A stretch of 64,000 nt of DNA. Origin: Pocillopora verrucosa. Lineage: Eukaryota > Cnidaria > Anthozoa > Scleractinia > Pocilloporidae. The stretch lies in the NCBI RefSeq assembly GCF_036669915.1, contig NC_089312.1, positions 22,669,904-22,733,903 on the forward strand. Direction: 5' to 3'. Positions 46,000 through 58,957 of the stretch are shown here, piece after piece (the first letter of the stretch is position 1; each line of letters starts with the position of its first letter). The position numbers and the translations under genes are program-made. The notes beneath the pieces were generated by a model. That model was not told the origin of the DNA and did no database searches. It worked only from the letters and a program-made list of their open reading frames with translations.

Positions 46000-47693
46000 A
46001 ATGTTTCTCTCTGCGTGAGAGGTGCGCAGGTTCATTTCCTAAACATCAACTAGCTGTGGAGCACAAAACGTGATACATTGTGGGGTCACAGTCTTTATTT
46101 TTTTTAATCACCACTTACCTCCCATTAGTCTTCCAACCACTCTGGGTACAGCATAAACAGCTGCAGCACGAGCTGAAATTTAAATTGTGATTCTGTCATT
46201 CATAGATAGGGTAAGCCATAAAATTGAGCAAGGTTCAGCGGGGTCTAATAAATTTGGTAAGCCTCAGGAAATTAATATGGACTTAAAAAAATGCGGTCAT
46301 CAAAATCAATAGAGGAGGTAAGGGCTTCCCTGGAAACATTGCTTAGTTCTACAGGAAACTGGTCGCTCATGCCTCAAGACTACAAAAGATTGTGATCAAA
46401 AGAAAGCTTACATCCATACAACAAGTGAACGACATAAGGCTACAGTCTTGTTTTTCAACAGAGACCTAGCAGAATGGCCCGGACAATATCGAACAACAGA
46501 CCTGATTCGATTTTGATGATCGAGGAACTGCTATATATATATATATATATATTATACATTAATTGCACTGACATGTCCTTACTTTGACGGCCATATTTAT
46601 ATGCTTAACTCATAGAGACATAACCACGTTACAGCGAAGACCAATGAGCGGGCTCATTCTGACCCTATCTTGCCGGGGTAAAACACGACCGTGCATCCCT
46701 CAATAAACTTTCTATTTTAGATTGCCACGGCTCAATGCCTGAACCATTATTTATAATTCTAGACCATTATTTTGATTCGAGTTACACATGAGTATAATTT
46801 TTTTTATATTTTCAAAAATTCGATTCAGAAACCCGAAAGTGACGGATTCATTGAAAAGGACAATGAAAACTTCTGATCAAACGGTTTTTAAGGGGATTCA
46901 CGGTTCTTAAAGGGTTTGGAATAACAAGTACATGCATCCCTGGGCTAATTATAAGCTTCTATTAATTTTTGCCTAAAGTCAAACGAACCTAAGTTCGTTG
47001 CTCGCGTCTCAAGTTACCAAAATGTATTTGTGCATGGGATTCATTCGAACTCAGTGTTATTCACATGCAATTCACACATGCCAGCCCTAAAGAAAGCAAA
47101 GAGGGACTCTCACCTTGACTTCTTTCCTCAGCTTCCATTCTTTGTCTGTCTCTGATGTCCTCGTCCTTCCGTTTCTTCTCAAATTCATCAACTTCCCATA
47201 AGAGTTCATCTTCTCCCGTTTCCTTTAAAATCTTTTTCAAAATTCCAAGGCAGGCAGGTCCTAAAAGGTTCTTGCTTTCAAGTTTCTCGAACAGGACGCG
47301 AATACTCTCTATTTCGCCCTCTCTATCCTCCGCCAGATGAGGAGTGCAAAAGTTGATCAGTCGTTCTAGATCATTTAACTCGTCGAGTTTATGAATTACC
47401 TTCTCTAACATACAATGATAATTTTTCCTTTTGGTCTCGAAACTTTCTATTTCGTCGACCAGGGCCCATTTCTTAACTCTTCTCAAGAGTTCTTTCAGGT
47501 GCTCGAGATGATCGATTCCTAAGTTACTCTGAATCTCTAATTCTTTGAGTAAGGCAGCAACATTTCCAATATTATTTTCACTTCCCTCGGCTATTAGATC
47601 TCCACATAGCGACAAGAGTGTTTCGCCTTCAGTCTGCCAGTCGATCCCTTGGCTAACTTTGCAGTGCAAGGTACGGTATTCGATTTTAGACAT
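34928..47693 (-). CDS. DED-DED / TRADD-N / coiled-coil / filamin / NHL protein (novel architecture)
   Basis: Seven exons: 47693-47114, 46172-46119, 40419-40027, 39567-39310, 38084-37923, 37053-36931 and 35952-34928, giving 864 residues in one frame. Residues 1-95 and 105-190 are two death-effector domains (LKELLRRVKKWALVDEI; LGILKKILKETGEDELLWEV). About 219-237 is a Gly/Val-rich hydrophobic stretch (TVGGVVVAVGAGVVLYKY). About 240-340 resembles the TRADD N-terminal domain (GNGSLCFTVQ, LLWEQYQDNTLQARLQ, IVTVHIDEQEYQDACLDF). About 345-420 is a coiled coil. About 525-620 is a filamin repeat ending GQPLTGSPWSVEV, and 640-864 is an NHL propeller (WLTKPGGLAIDKFDNLIVSE). DED and TRADD-N domains bring together caspase and TNF-receptor pathway proteins; filamin-NHL modules in TRIM proteins bind RNA or partners. 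An adaptor in cell death or immunity is inferred. The weakest link is the 5.7-kb second intron. Confidence 0.75.
39568..40026. other. Intron 3 of the death-fold NHL gene
   Basis: Lies between the TRADD-N exon and the coiled-coil exon. No other feature recognised apart from the splice signals themselves. Confidence 0.6.
40535..40830. repeat. Imperfect direct repeat, two copies about 200 bp apart
   Basis: GGAGGGTGGTTGAAAGTCCA at about 40539 with GCTGCAAAAACCTGAGGGCTA recurs at about 40736 as GGAGGGTGGCCGAGTGTCAA with TTGCAAAAACCTGGTAGCTA. Both are followed by a TCACTTGA/TCGCTTGA motif. In intron 2 of the minus-strand gene, just left of the large TIR element. Confidence 0.5.
41528..42202 (+). 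CDS. Unidentified gene inside the TIR element, first three exons
   Basis: Exon 1 starts at 41528 (MALVEPRPRASETIM, then EEAVSWLQSHGMRLKKGK). Exon 2, 41747-41898, reads KDGCDGQDLLVIAQDADV then YIPIIKERLKLKKLIAMN. Exon 3, from 42035, reads QTSIDDSDNISDYENLE and ends at a stop at 42202. With the ordinary GT donor at 41651, exons 1 and 2 are out of phase. They fit only if a GC donor at 41655 is used (AG before GCAAAA) or if one base is lost. Exon 3 may instead leave at the donor 42119 to join the exon at 42515. I recognise no family. It could be the element's own protein or a captured host gene. Confidence 0.45.
42515..42966 (+). CDS. Further exons of the TIR-element gene
   Basis: Exon 42515-42556 (VPPEWLSKFQLPSR, flanked by CTACAG and GTAAGA) and exon from 42832 (FSASVELDTQKGYLISSL, then EQQWIAKKK) are phase-compatible with each other and with the donor at 42119. 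The second exon either splices out near 42933-42942 or runs to the stop at 42964-42966. Ten A in a row at about 42912-42921 make the frame there vulnerable to a length error. No family recognised. Confidence 0.4.
43510..43552. repeat. (TA)n microsatellite
   Basis: About 21 uninterrupted TA units, roughly 65 bp before the palindromic element. Confidence 0.95.
43619..43769. mobile_element. 151-bp palindromic (fold-back) element
   Basis: The left arm TAAGTTAAAGAATTAAAGAG pairs with CTCTTTAATTCTTTAACTTA at the right. The match continues inward for about 70 bp (ATCAATTCTCTGTGACT, GTCAGACA) with few mismatches around a short loop at about 43697. Short TA-rich tracts lie on both sides. Nested inside the larger TIR element. 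A MITE or an inverted duplication within a TA repeat. Confidence 0.75.
43870..44098 (+). pseudogene. Frameshifted last part of the TIR-element gene
   Basis: After an acceptor-like TTGCATAG the sequence reads VADVDSAIRDYVQHKF and hits a stop. Shifting frame by one step at the AAATTTT run gives ILIVGDLQYINHLNIVTEGS, then SQEKILDALIGLLGSFIFSY. The second piece has strong coding character (alternating strands, then a helix LDALIGLLGSF) of the kind seen at the C-terminal end of some repeated cnidarian and fish proteins, but I cannot name the domain. The frame break means this copy is probably dead. Confidence 0.4.
45228..45650 (+). CDS. N-terminal core-binding part of a Crypton/ZMYM2-type tyrosine recombinase-like protein
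   Basis: Intact 140-codon frame from an ATG in good context (AAAGATGGCT) to TGA. It reads KTKHDVALFHEFLVLKG, then LTPQELNKFLSEFLIM, YKPNSLRAFFAIFECHLKKK and ends MGNKPNASFEF. This helical pattern is the DNA-binding N-terminal half of Crypton-derived recombinase-like proteins (DUF3504-associated; related to ZMYM2, QRICH1 and KCTD1). The catalytic half is missing: the stop falls where it would begin. It lies 160 bp right of the TIR element, opposite in strand to the host gene, in its intron 2. It may be a domesticated or truncated DNA-binding protein, or a recent remnant. Confidence 0.6.
   Translation: MASNHTNRFQNLDSSVEEFIDGQQNENTKKKTKHDVALFHEFLVLKGETRQIDELTPQELNKFLSEFLIMDHKKEDNEEYKPNSLRAFFAIFECHLKKKNYRLCLMKDIQFEQTRKTLQSKQSDLKWKGMGNKPNASFEF
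45908..45997. repeat. Hairpin followed by (TA)n microsatellite
   Basis: GTACGACTTTTATTCAC and GTGAATAAAAATCGTAC (45908-45946) form 17-bp arms with one mismatch around a 5-base loop. They abut about 25 TA units (45947-45997). The arrangement resembles the palindrome near the (TA)n at 43.5 kb. Confidence 0.85.
46290..46529 (+). pseudogene. Broken protein-like fragment, unidentified
   Basis: The plus strand reads SKSIEEVRASLETLLSSTGN, then WSLMPQDYKRL, a stop, SKESLHPYNK, two more stops and GYSLVF. The stretches between stops look coding, so this is probably a decayed mobile-element or duplicated-gene exon in intron 1 of the minus-strand gene. Family unknown. Confidence 0.3.
46530..46552. repeat. 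(TA)n microsatellite
   Basis: About 11 TA units in intron 1 of the death-fold NHL gene. Confidence 0.9.
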
Positions 47694-47888
47694 GGAAAGT
47701 AGTAGTTAAGAACACCTTGGAGGTGGAGATGGCATCTTATCGATCACAGAATTGGGGAACAGAATTGCTTGATAAGGGAGTTACTACATCACGGGCGACG
47801 AGCGGGGCAGGAAGAAATGACCGAAATACAAGTGGTCAGCGGGAAAACAAATTTAATAATTGATATAGAGACATATCAGTTGTAGTTG

Positions 47889-48242
47889 CAGAAAGCAATA
47901 GTGTTGTAAAGCCGAACTGTGAACAGTATACTTCGCTCAATAAAATGTGAAACAATCTATATTAAACAATGCAGGTATCGGGAAAGGCATCGGTTGCATT
48001 CGGAAAGGCACTAAGAAAAATTATATTTACGTTTTGTAACTTGCAAAAAACAATCGTGTTGTAAAGCCAAAATGTTACCAGGTTATACTTTGGTAATTCA
48101 AAAGTTAAGCAATTTTCCAAACGCTTTGACTGGAACAATATTTTTACTGCTATATTAATCAACAGAGGCATCGGGAAAGGCATCGGTGACACCGGGAAAG
48201 GCATCAAGAAGAATATTACGAATATTTACGATATGTAACTTG
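47889..48242. repeat. Tandem duplication inside the left arm
   Basis: A unit running from GCAATAGTGTTGTAAAGCC to ATTTACGTTTTGTAACTT is repeated next to itself as CAATCGTGTTGTAAAGCC to ATTTACGATATGTAACTT. The two copies are about 155 and 195 bp long and moderately diverged. Both contain GGCATCGG-type motifs. Confidence 0.6.
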
Positions 48243-48706
48243 TTGTATGACGAAAAACAGTATCTTGACTTGTTTAAGGCATTAATCGCAGTCGGTTTGC
48301 TTTTCACTTGAATTTTGCAATCTCGACTTTCGATTCCGGAAAAATGAAAAGCTAAGCAACTCTAAAAAAATTTCGTTCTAGATTTTTATATTTTTAGAGT
48401 CATTAATAAGTTTGTATCCACAGCCTTTAGATAAGAAATTTTAAATTTCCATCTGCTGTAGTTCTTTTAGTGTTTATTATATATATTCAATCGCCTCGTT
48501 TCACGTGAAAAAGGCATGTAGGAAAACACTGAGCTTCGAGAAACAGCCAAGTTAAGGCTAATGTATTTACCATGCTTAAATATTTATAATCAGGGCCACT
48601 CGTTTAGGAGACCTTTTTTCAAAAGACCCAGGCGTTAAAATAATTCTGTTTTCCGTTCGAAGTGTTTTTTTTCTTTTTATTTAACAAATGAACTCGGGAT
48701 GAAAAC

Positions 48707-48982
48707 TTAACTTTCGAAGCGAACGGCAGATGAAATGTTGTGTTGGTGCCTCTGCCTCCCACGTCTCTGCGAAAGGTACATCCAGACAACCTGCATGGAA
48801 AAACTGACCACAGCTATCGCACCACATTTTAAAAAAAAATCTTTAAAACTAAACTGGTTAGCAGCACTCTGCGAACGGTAGTTGTAAAATTTCTTTATTC
48901 TCCGACGCGTTTCGTTTAACTGTCGTAGACTTCTTTGGGGAGTTTTACAGTTTAACACTAAATAACTGTATTTATAAGCCAT
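48707..48982 (-). pseudogene. Frameshifted PHD-finger remnant
   Basis: From an ATG at 48982 the frame reads YNYRSQSAANQFSF and passes a run of nine T on the coding strand at about 48830. One frame over, directly after this run, the sequence reads WCDSCGQFFHAGCLDVPF. Its Cys-x2-Cys-x4-His-x2-Cys spacing is the middle of a PHD zinc finger. PHD fingers occur in cnidarian LINE and other retroelement proteins, so this is probably a mobile-element fragment caught between the inverted arms. Confidence 0.45.
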
Positions 48983-49442
48983 AGTTAGTGGCTATACGGG
49001 AGCCAATGACCATATAGGCTTGGCCGGACCTACGAATAGGAACTGGTGAAGTTGCGGAAAATTTGAAAATTTTTTGGGGCAAGGTGGGAGAATTCATTTG
49101 GGGACCACGGTTTTGGTTTTCTTCTTTCGTCACGCAGCAAGTTACAAAACGTAAATATAATTCTTCTTGGTGTCTTTCCAGATGCCACTGATACCTTTTC
49201 CGATACCTCCATTGTTTATTACAGCAGTAAAAGATATATGTGCCATCAACACTTTTGAAAAATTGCTTAACATTTTATTTAGCGAAGTATACTGTTGACA
49301 TTTCGGCTTTAGAAGACTATTGTTTTCCGCAACTATAACTGATATGTCTCTATATGAACTATTAAATTTGTTTGCCCGCTGACCACTCGTATTTCGGTCA
49401 TTTCTTCCTGCCCCGCTCGTCGCCCGTGATGTAGTAACTCCC

Positions 49443-50971
49443 GCTTGTAACTTAGCATTTTAGAGTCTGTGAAATCACGTGAGCTATATTTATTCCGGTT
49501 TTCGACCAATCATCTCCTTGGTTACAAGTAATAATTCCTTGTGATCAGAATGCATGCAAAAGCACGCGAACTTTTGCGCCAGTTATCCTAATTTAGGCAA
49601 CGTAAGCCATCGATATATTTCCTTTTTCTAATTCAAAGTCACCTGAGGTTTTTGGAAAGTTTTAACCATTAGAGGAATTTAGCAGCTTGCTCAGTGATAA
49701 CGAATTGAGTGACTTGTGAACAACCACCTAACTCACCTAAATGGTGAAGAAACATTTAGCCAGTACAACAAATACATTCGAAGAAAGATGCGAATAAAAA
49801 CCCCAGAGAAAGCTAGAATGAATTGCTTCTGTGGGTGTTTGCAGCTCGAGTGGCAAGCGCAAAGAGGAGAAGGGAAAGAAGGCTCGAGCGGAAAGCGCTA
49901 AGGGAGGGTCAGCTCTTGAGGGGTCGGATCACATCCAGCGTAGTTGGAGAGTCGAAGCTGTCCTGCTTAGCACCAATAACACTGCACTGCTTTTAAATTT
50001 AGTACTGTTTGTAATATGATAATCCTCTGGAGACGCTCTCCTGCACTGGCAGCTAAAGAAAACTTGTTCCAGCTAACAGACACTAAAAGAGAATTACCAT
50101 GGTGAAATAATGATAAAATGAAGATCTGTGATCAACCCTTTTTGATTCTATATGCGAACTTTGAATACTGGTAACCCTCCCAAAACACGTGGAATGAAAA
50201 CCTCTGATTAACTTGTCATACCTATTTTGTAATCGAAATTTTTGCTTGCAATTAAAATATGAACCAAAAGGCTTGCTCAATTTTTAATTATTTTCATTTA
50301 AGTTGAAGTCAATCTCGGATATTAAAGCATACAGATGGAAAAAGTTGAACTAGATTATGTATAAGTAGTTTCAAATAGCATGCTCTATTATTTTGAGGTC
50401 TAAATACCGAGGGCAGAATGATAACTATGCAAACATTGAATTGAAATTAAATCGAAAAGGTAAATTCTCAACAGGAAGCCTTACACAGCCCACTAAATTC
50501 GAAATCTAAGAAGTAAGACTAAGACAGTATCCCGTCCCAAGGGGAGAGGCAGCATCCCCGTTCACTGCAGTGGGAAGGGACCTTCTGTAGGTGATGGAAG
50601 TGAGAGTTACTTGGCTTGTAAGACTTTAATCCTAAATTCACCACTACGATTCAACAAAAGGGAATCCACCACCTCATTGATGAAATTAGAAATAAGGATA
50701 AGCTTCTTTCTTACACATCTTAGAATAAACAGACATGTTATCTGACATGGCCTCTAAGGTAGCTCAAAATGGTGTTGATGCCTTCAAACAACAATTTGCT
50801 GATGGACTGATGAAACTCCCAGTTTAATAAGACTATAATACAAAACTGGATGACTGCAAACAAAACTTGTTTATAAAATGGTTTTATTTAACAAGAGAAT
50901 ATAGGCTAAGCTTAATGCAAAACAATTTTATTGTTGTCCAGTAGGGATGGTGTGATTCTTGAGATCTTCTT
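49443..50971. other. Intergenic, no gene recognised
   Basis: Open frames at 49716-49901 and 49831-50019 are Lys/Arg/Glu-rich and lack splice partners or family resemblance. OSTC's 3' UTR probably occupies the last 100 bp, with TTTATT (minus-strand AATAAA) at 50883-50888. Confidence 0.45.
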
Positions 50972-53756
50972 TTAGTAAACTTGCATGTAACCCCTAGAGT
51001 AATAAATAGAAGGTTAGTATTAAAAACTGTTCAGAAATATTTTTAGTGCAAAGTATAATTTGATTTCTGTCACTGGATGTTTTTAACTTCATGAATGATA
51101 AATGAAGCCATAGGAAATAACTACTGTGTACTGGTGAATGCACCTTTGATCAACTACTACATAGGAATTATTAATTAATTAACAACCACATAGGAATTAA
51201 TTAAAGTGTACTTGTGGATGCACCTTTAACCCTTTAGGTCCCATGAGTGACCAAGACAGAATTTCTCCTTACAATATCAATACAATATCAAGCAGACAAG
51301 TGATGAGAATAAAGAAAAAGATTAGTCAGGAGATTACAAGTTGATCCAATACCAAATTCTCCAAACTAACATCACAAGAATTGTATTGATGTCAGACTAC
51401 CCTATCCACAACCCCCAAAAAGCAAAGAAGGGACACAAGAACCTTTTAACTTATGAAAAGGCATAAAGTTAGCTTTGTGTAGCTTCCTTAAACTATGTGT
51501 GTCTGAGTCAATTTTCCATGACAAGATTTTAATTAAAGCATTGACATGCTTCCTCTAAGGAGGCATACCCACTTAATAACCTACTCAATCCCAGAGGTGA
51601 TAAGGATATACATGTAAAATTCCTTTACAATATAAATGCACTTCAGATTTAACTTCATTTGTTAAACCTGCAATTTATCTAGAAGCATAGGTTAAACTGT
51701 TTTTTTTTTTAAAAAGAAACCTTAGATGCCTGAGTTTAATCACAATTCTGTACTTCAATCATTTTTATTACATCTCTCAGATGCCATGTATGCTGGGATT
51801 GTTAATTTCCTGGGTTTAACTGTGACCACCACCAAGAATTTTCAGCTATTTTACTGTTCCCACATCTTTCATTTTTTACTGCAGGTTTTTTACTTTTGTG
51901 GGAAAAAGGAAATGCTAAATCATTAATTTTCCTTACTGCTCAACTTGCTGAACCTGAACAAAAAATTTCAAATTGACCCCATTTGCTCTTGATGTGAGTT
52001 ATTCAATTACAGCTGTCCCTCATCACTAAAAAATTGTTTTCCAAACTTGTCATGCAAAGCAGAGATATCTTGTTGACTTTGTCTTTCGTAATTTTAAGCA
52101 ATCAATCCTCTATGTGGCAGTGAGGAGGGGGGGGGGGGGGGGTACAAACAGTCTGGACCCTGGACCATGAACATAGGGTTAGTAAGGAGTATGCATTCAC
52201 CAGTAAATCTAGTAAATCTAGCAGTAAGTAAAAAAAAAAAAAGTGATACTCACGGCAGTTTCATTCTCATGAAAACTCTGCATGTAAAGAATGACACTAG
52301 GACACAGACAAAGCCCAGGAACAGCAAGAGAAATCTGTTAAGTTTAGACATGCCAACAGCATTTGATTTATCCAGGATAATGAAGCCTAATCCACCCATT
52401 GAAAACAAAAAACTTGATGCCAGGCCTTCCATGATGTACTGACCGTTTACACGGTAAGGCATGAAAGCAACCTGGGAAGGAAAAGGAATACAAGAAATTG
52501 CTTTAATGACCATGAGTGTTTATGATAAGCTCATTTACCATTAAAAACAGAAAAAAGCAAACAAAAAAATTCTAATTTTTTTTACAAGTTATTTGGTTTC
52601 TGAGAAGCAGAAAAATGTTTTGCAGGCTTCAGAAAATGACCACAGTGGTCAAGCACCTGTGCATGTGTGAATGTAGCAATGACTAGGTGGCCTGCTTTCA
52701 GGGTGTCAGAACAAAGTAGTTTCACAAAAGTTACAAATAACTGCACAAGCCAGTTAGTCAGGGTGCTTCAGAAATGTATACCTTTTTGGGAAAAGCTCAA
52801 AACAGAATGGTTAATCAACAGGATACCCATATTTGGGTAAGCTTTGTGTCCAAAAGTGTTCCTTTTCCCTAATTTTCTTTCCTTTAACATATTTTTATGA
52901 ACGATTCATTTTTCATTGCTTATTTGTCAAGACTGAGAGATTTTGTGCAGAAAATTGGTTCTCAGGAGCCTAAAATTAATCCTTTCTCACATGTCCTATG
53001 TTTGACTTCAGTGTTCTGGGCATGTACTAACCGGTTTACTGTGACCAAACTCATCTGTTGTGCTTCCCACACTGGGTGGTTCCACAATCACATCATAGAT
53101 GATACCTGGGAGACAACATCAAAGATCCATGAGAAGTTTTAAGGCACTTTACAATCAAATGTTAACAAATCTAGTCAAAAATTTTTTTCATCCAGGATCA
53201 TGTATGCAAGGAAACAGGAATCAATAACACATTTTGTCAATTAAATATGTCTTGTTATACTCGCCATGTGGCAATGCACGTGATTTTAAAGTGAATGATC
53301 ATTCTCGATGCCTGTCTCAGGGCACTGTTTGATCATTAGTTCCGAAATACATTTTATGTCACGTTTTTGAGTGCCACGTATCCCTTAATTGGGACCGATC
53401 TACTTTAGTAAACAAACCCACATGTTATTTTCTTTAGCTTGCTATCAGCATGCAGTTTGCAAGAAAGCTTAAAGTTAGAGGAGAATTCTGACTTTAGAAT
53501 CTAAAATCATGATCGACTCTTATCTTTAATAATTTTTTTTTTGCATTGCTGGTTGGCTTGATTTTGGATCCTTTCGAGATCGAGGCATGTAACAAGAAAC
53601 TAATTCGGACAATTTACCTCCAGTGACCAAGAAATACGACAAGAGAACAAAGGCGAAGACCACCATAGCCGATGGTGGTTTTACCCATCCTGGCTTCTTC
53701 AACTTGAGGTTAGGGACTTCTAAAATGTGAAAGGGTATCCCATACAAAGCCTCCAT
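50972..53756 (-). CDS. OSTC: Oligosaccharyltransferase complex subunit OSTC (DC2)
   Basis: Four exons: 53756-53618, 53105-53032, 52471-52254 and 50993-50972, giving 150 residues (human 149). OSTC is a three-pass ER membrane subunit of the STT3A oligosaccharyltransferase and couples N-glycosylation to the Sec61 translocon. The start [20 protein letters not shown] and membrane segments at about 33-52 ([17 protein letters not shown]), 85-103 and 116-135 are visible. So are the conserved loop [14 protein letters not shown] and the [14 protein letters not shown] segment. The last coding exon is only 22 nt (GYMQVY and stop) and lies 1.26 kb from exon 3; it restores the family's LPGY end. It faces away from the CDK1 gene, starting 1.17 kb from it. 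Confidence 0.93.
51125..51230. repeat. Short direct duplication
   Basis: GTGTACTGGTGAATGCACCT and GTGTACTTGTGGATGCACCT lie about 80 bp apart, with ACATAGGAATTA also repeated between them. In the last OSTC intron. Confidence 0.6.
51226..51395. mobile_element. Truncated MITE, family B
   Basis: It begins TTTAACCCTTTAGGTCCCATG and contains AGACAGAATTTCTCCTTACA and TACAATATCAA, which reappear inverted in the copy at 56603-56815. The right-hand end is lost. In the last OSTC intron. Confidence 0.6.
52127..52142. repeat. Poly(G) run
   Basis: About 14 consecutive G after GGAGG, in the last OSTC intron; liable to assembly length error. Confidence 0.85.
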
Positions 53757-54926
53757 TTTGAAAAGAAAGAAGAGAAGAGAGAGGGGTATGAAAACAAATT
53801 TGATTGGTCCAACGCTTTAAGTTATCATCCAATTATAGCTGGTGTTTTATTATGGTCTGCCTTGAAGCTGTCCGTGGTGACCTGAGAAAGAATTTAAATT
53901 CTGGGATCTCATTGGTCAATAATATTCAAACGCCGCTATTTTCAAATACAAATCTGCGGAAGCACGCACTTGGCCTTCATCTTGGGAACGCTTCGTAAAG
54001 GTTTGTCAACATCTCTTTTATAGTTGAATATCTAACTATCTTCTTTTTGCCACGATTTATCATTCATACCTTTTACGTAACTAAGGCTTGCAGTCGGTGG
54101 TCGTTATAGTTTTCATTTCAAATCAGGAGAACCTCCTTCGCCAATGATAAATGGCATTTAATTTTTTTCCGTTAACCATCGCCTTTTGTGGACTTTCGTT
54201 TCAGCCAGCCGAATTCCAACCGTAAACTCCGATTTCTCGATGTATAGGTTCACTCGTTAGAATTGAAGACCCTATAAGCTATGCATGCAAGCTCGATAAG
54301 TATTATCCCTTCTGACAAAGTTATTCGCAACTACAGTTTAGGAATACAACTTTAGCACACTTTGAAATGTAGATTTCAGATTTTTTAAAGTAACATTTAT
54401 TGACTGTTGCATCGATTTTGCAGGAAAAAAAAAATTTTGCTTTTTAACGGTATGTCTTTTGGAAAAATAGTATCCGCTCCGGCGATGGGGAGCTACACTG
54501 TAATTTGTCGCGCGCACGTTTTATGGCTGAAGTTCGAATATGCTGTAGATCACGCTGATACATACCCTGCGTATGCTTGCGATCTACCACAGGGATGGCC
54601 GTTCAACAAGATTGCAAACACGCTGTAGCCGAAATCGATATTTACCGCACAATTTATTGCAGAGGCTGGCGAAAAGCGTTATACTTTCGGTCGAATTAAA
54701 CCACTCTACGTGAAGTTACCCTTACTGATGTGCACGACAAAAAAAACAATTATTTGTGAAGTTGTTAGATGTTAGTTCACCCTAGATTTGACCTCTTTTT
54801 AGATTTTAAGTGATTGAAAAAAATTGATGCATGTGTAATTCCGTTTTAAGTATGTTTTTACTGATTTGTTATCTTGTTTTGTAGGTAGGTTTCTCTGAAT
54901 TCAGGGAATCGAAAACACAATTGAGA
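53757..54926. other. Shared head-to-head region of OSTC and CDK1
   Basis: OSTC (minus) and the kinase (plus) diverge from this 1.17 kb. TTGTTTTGTAG at 54874-54884 looks like a splice acceptor, so the kinase probably has a non-coding first exon further upstream. No other gene seen. Confidence 0.5.

Positions 54927-58957
<4,031 letters not shown>

Larger units (their letters stand above)
47776..49442. mobile_element. Long-inverted-repeat element upstream of the death-fold gene
   Basis: The left arm 47776-48044 is repeated in inverted orientation at 49442-49137. Both begin GGGAGTTACTACATCACGGG at the outer edge and end ATTTACGTTTTGTAACTTGC inside. The arms are about 85-90% alike apart from a roughly 40-bp insertion in the right arm. 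GCTTGATAA on the left flank and GCTTGTAAC on the right resemble a 9-bp target duplication with one indel. Arms of about 270-300 bp with a 9-bp duplication fit a non-autonomous Mutator-like or fold-back element. The outer edge of the left arm lies only 83 bp upstream of the start codon at 47693. Confidence 0.65.

Noticed and set aside
49716-50019. Lys/Arg/Glu-rich plus-strand frames
   Set aside because: Low-complexity purine-rich sequence without start context, splice sites or family resemblance.
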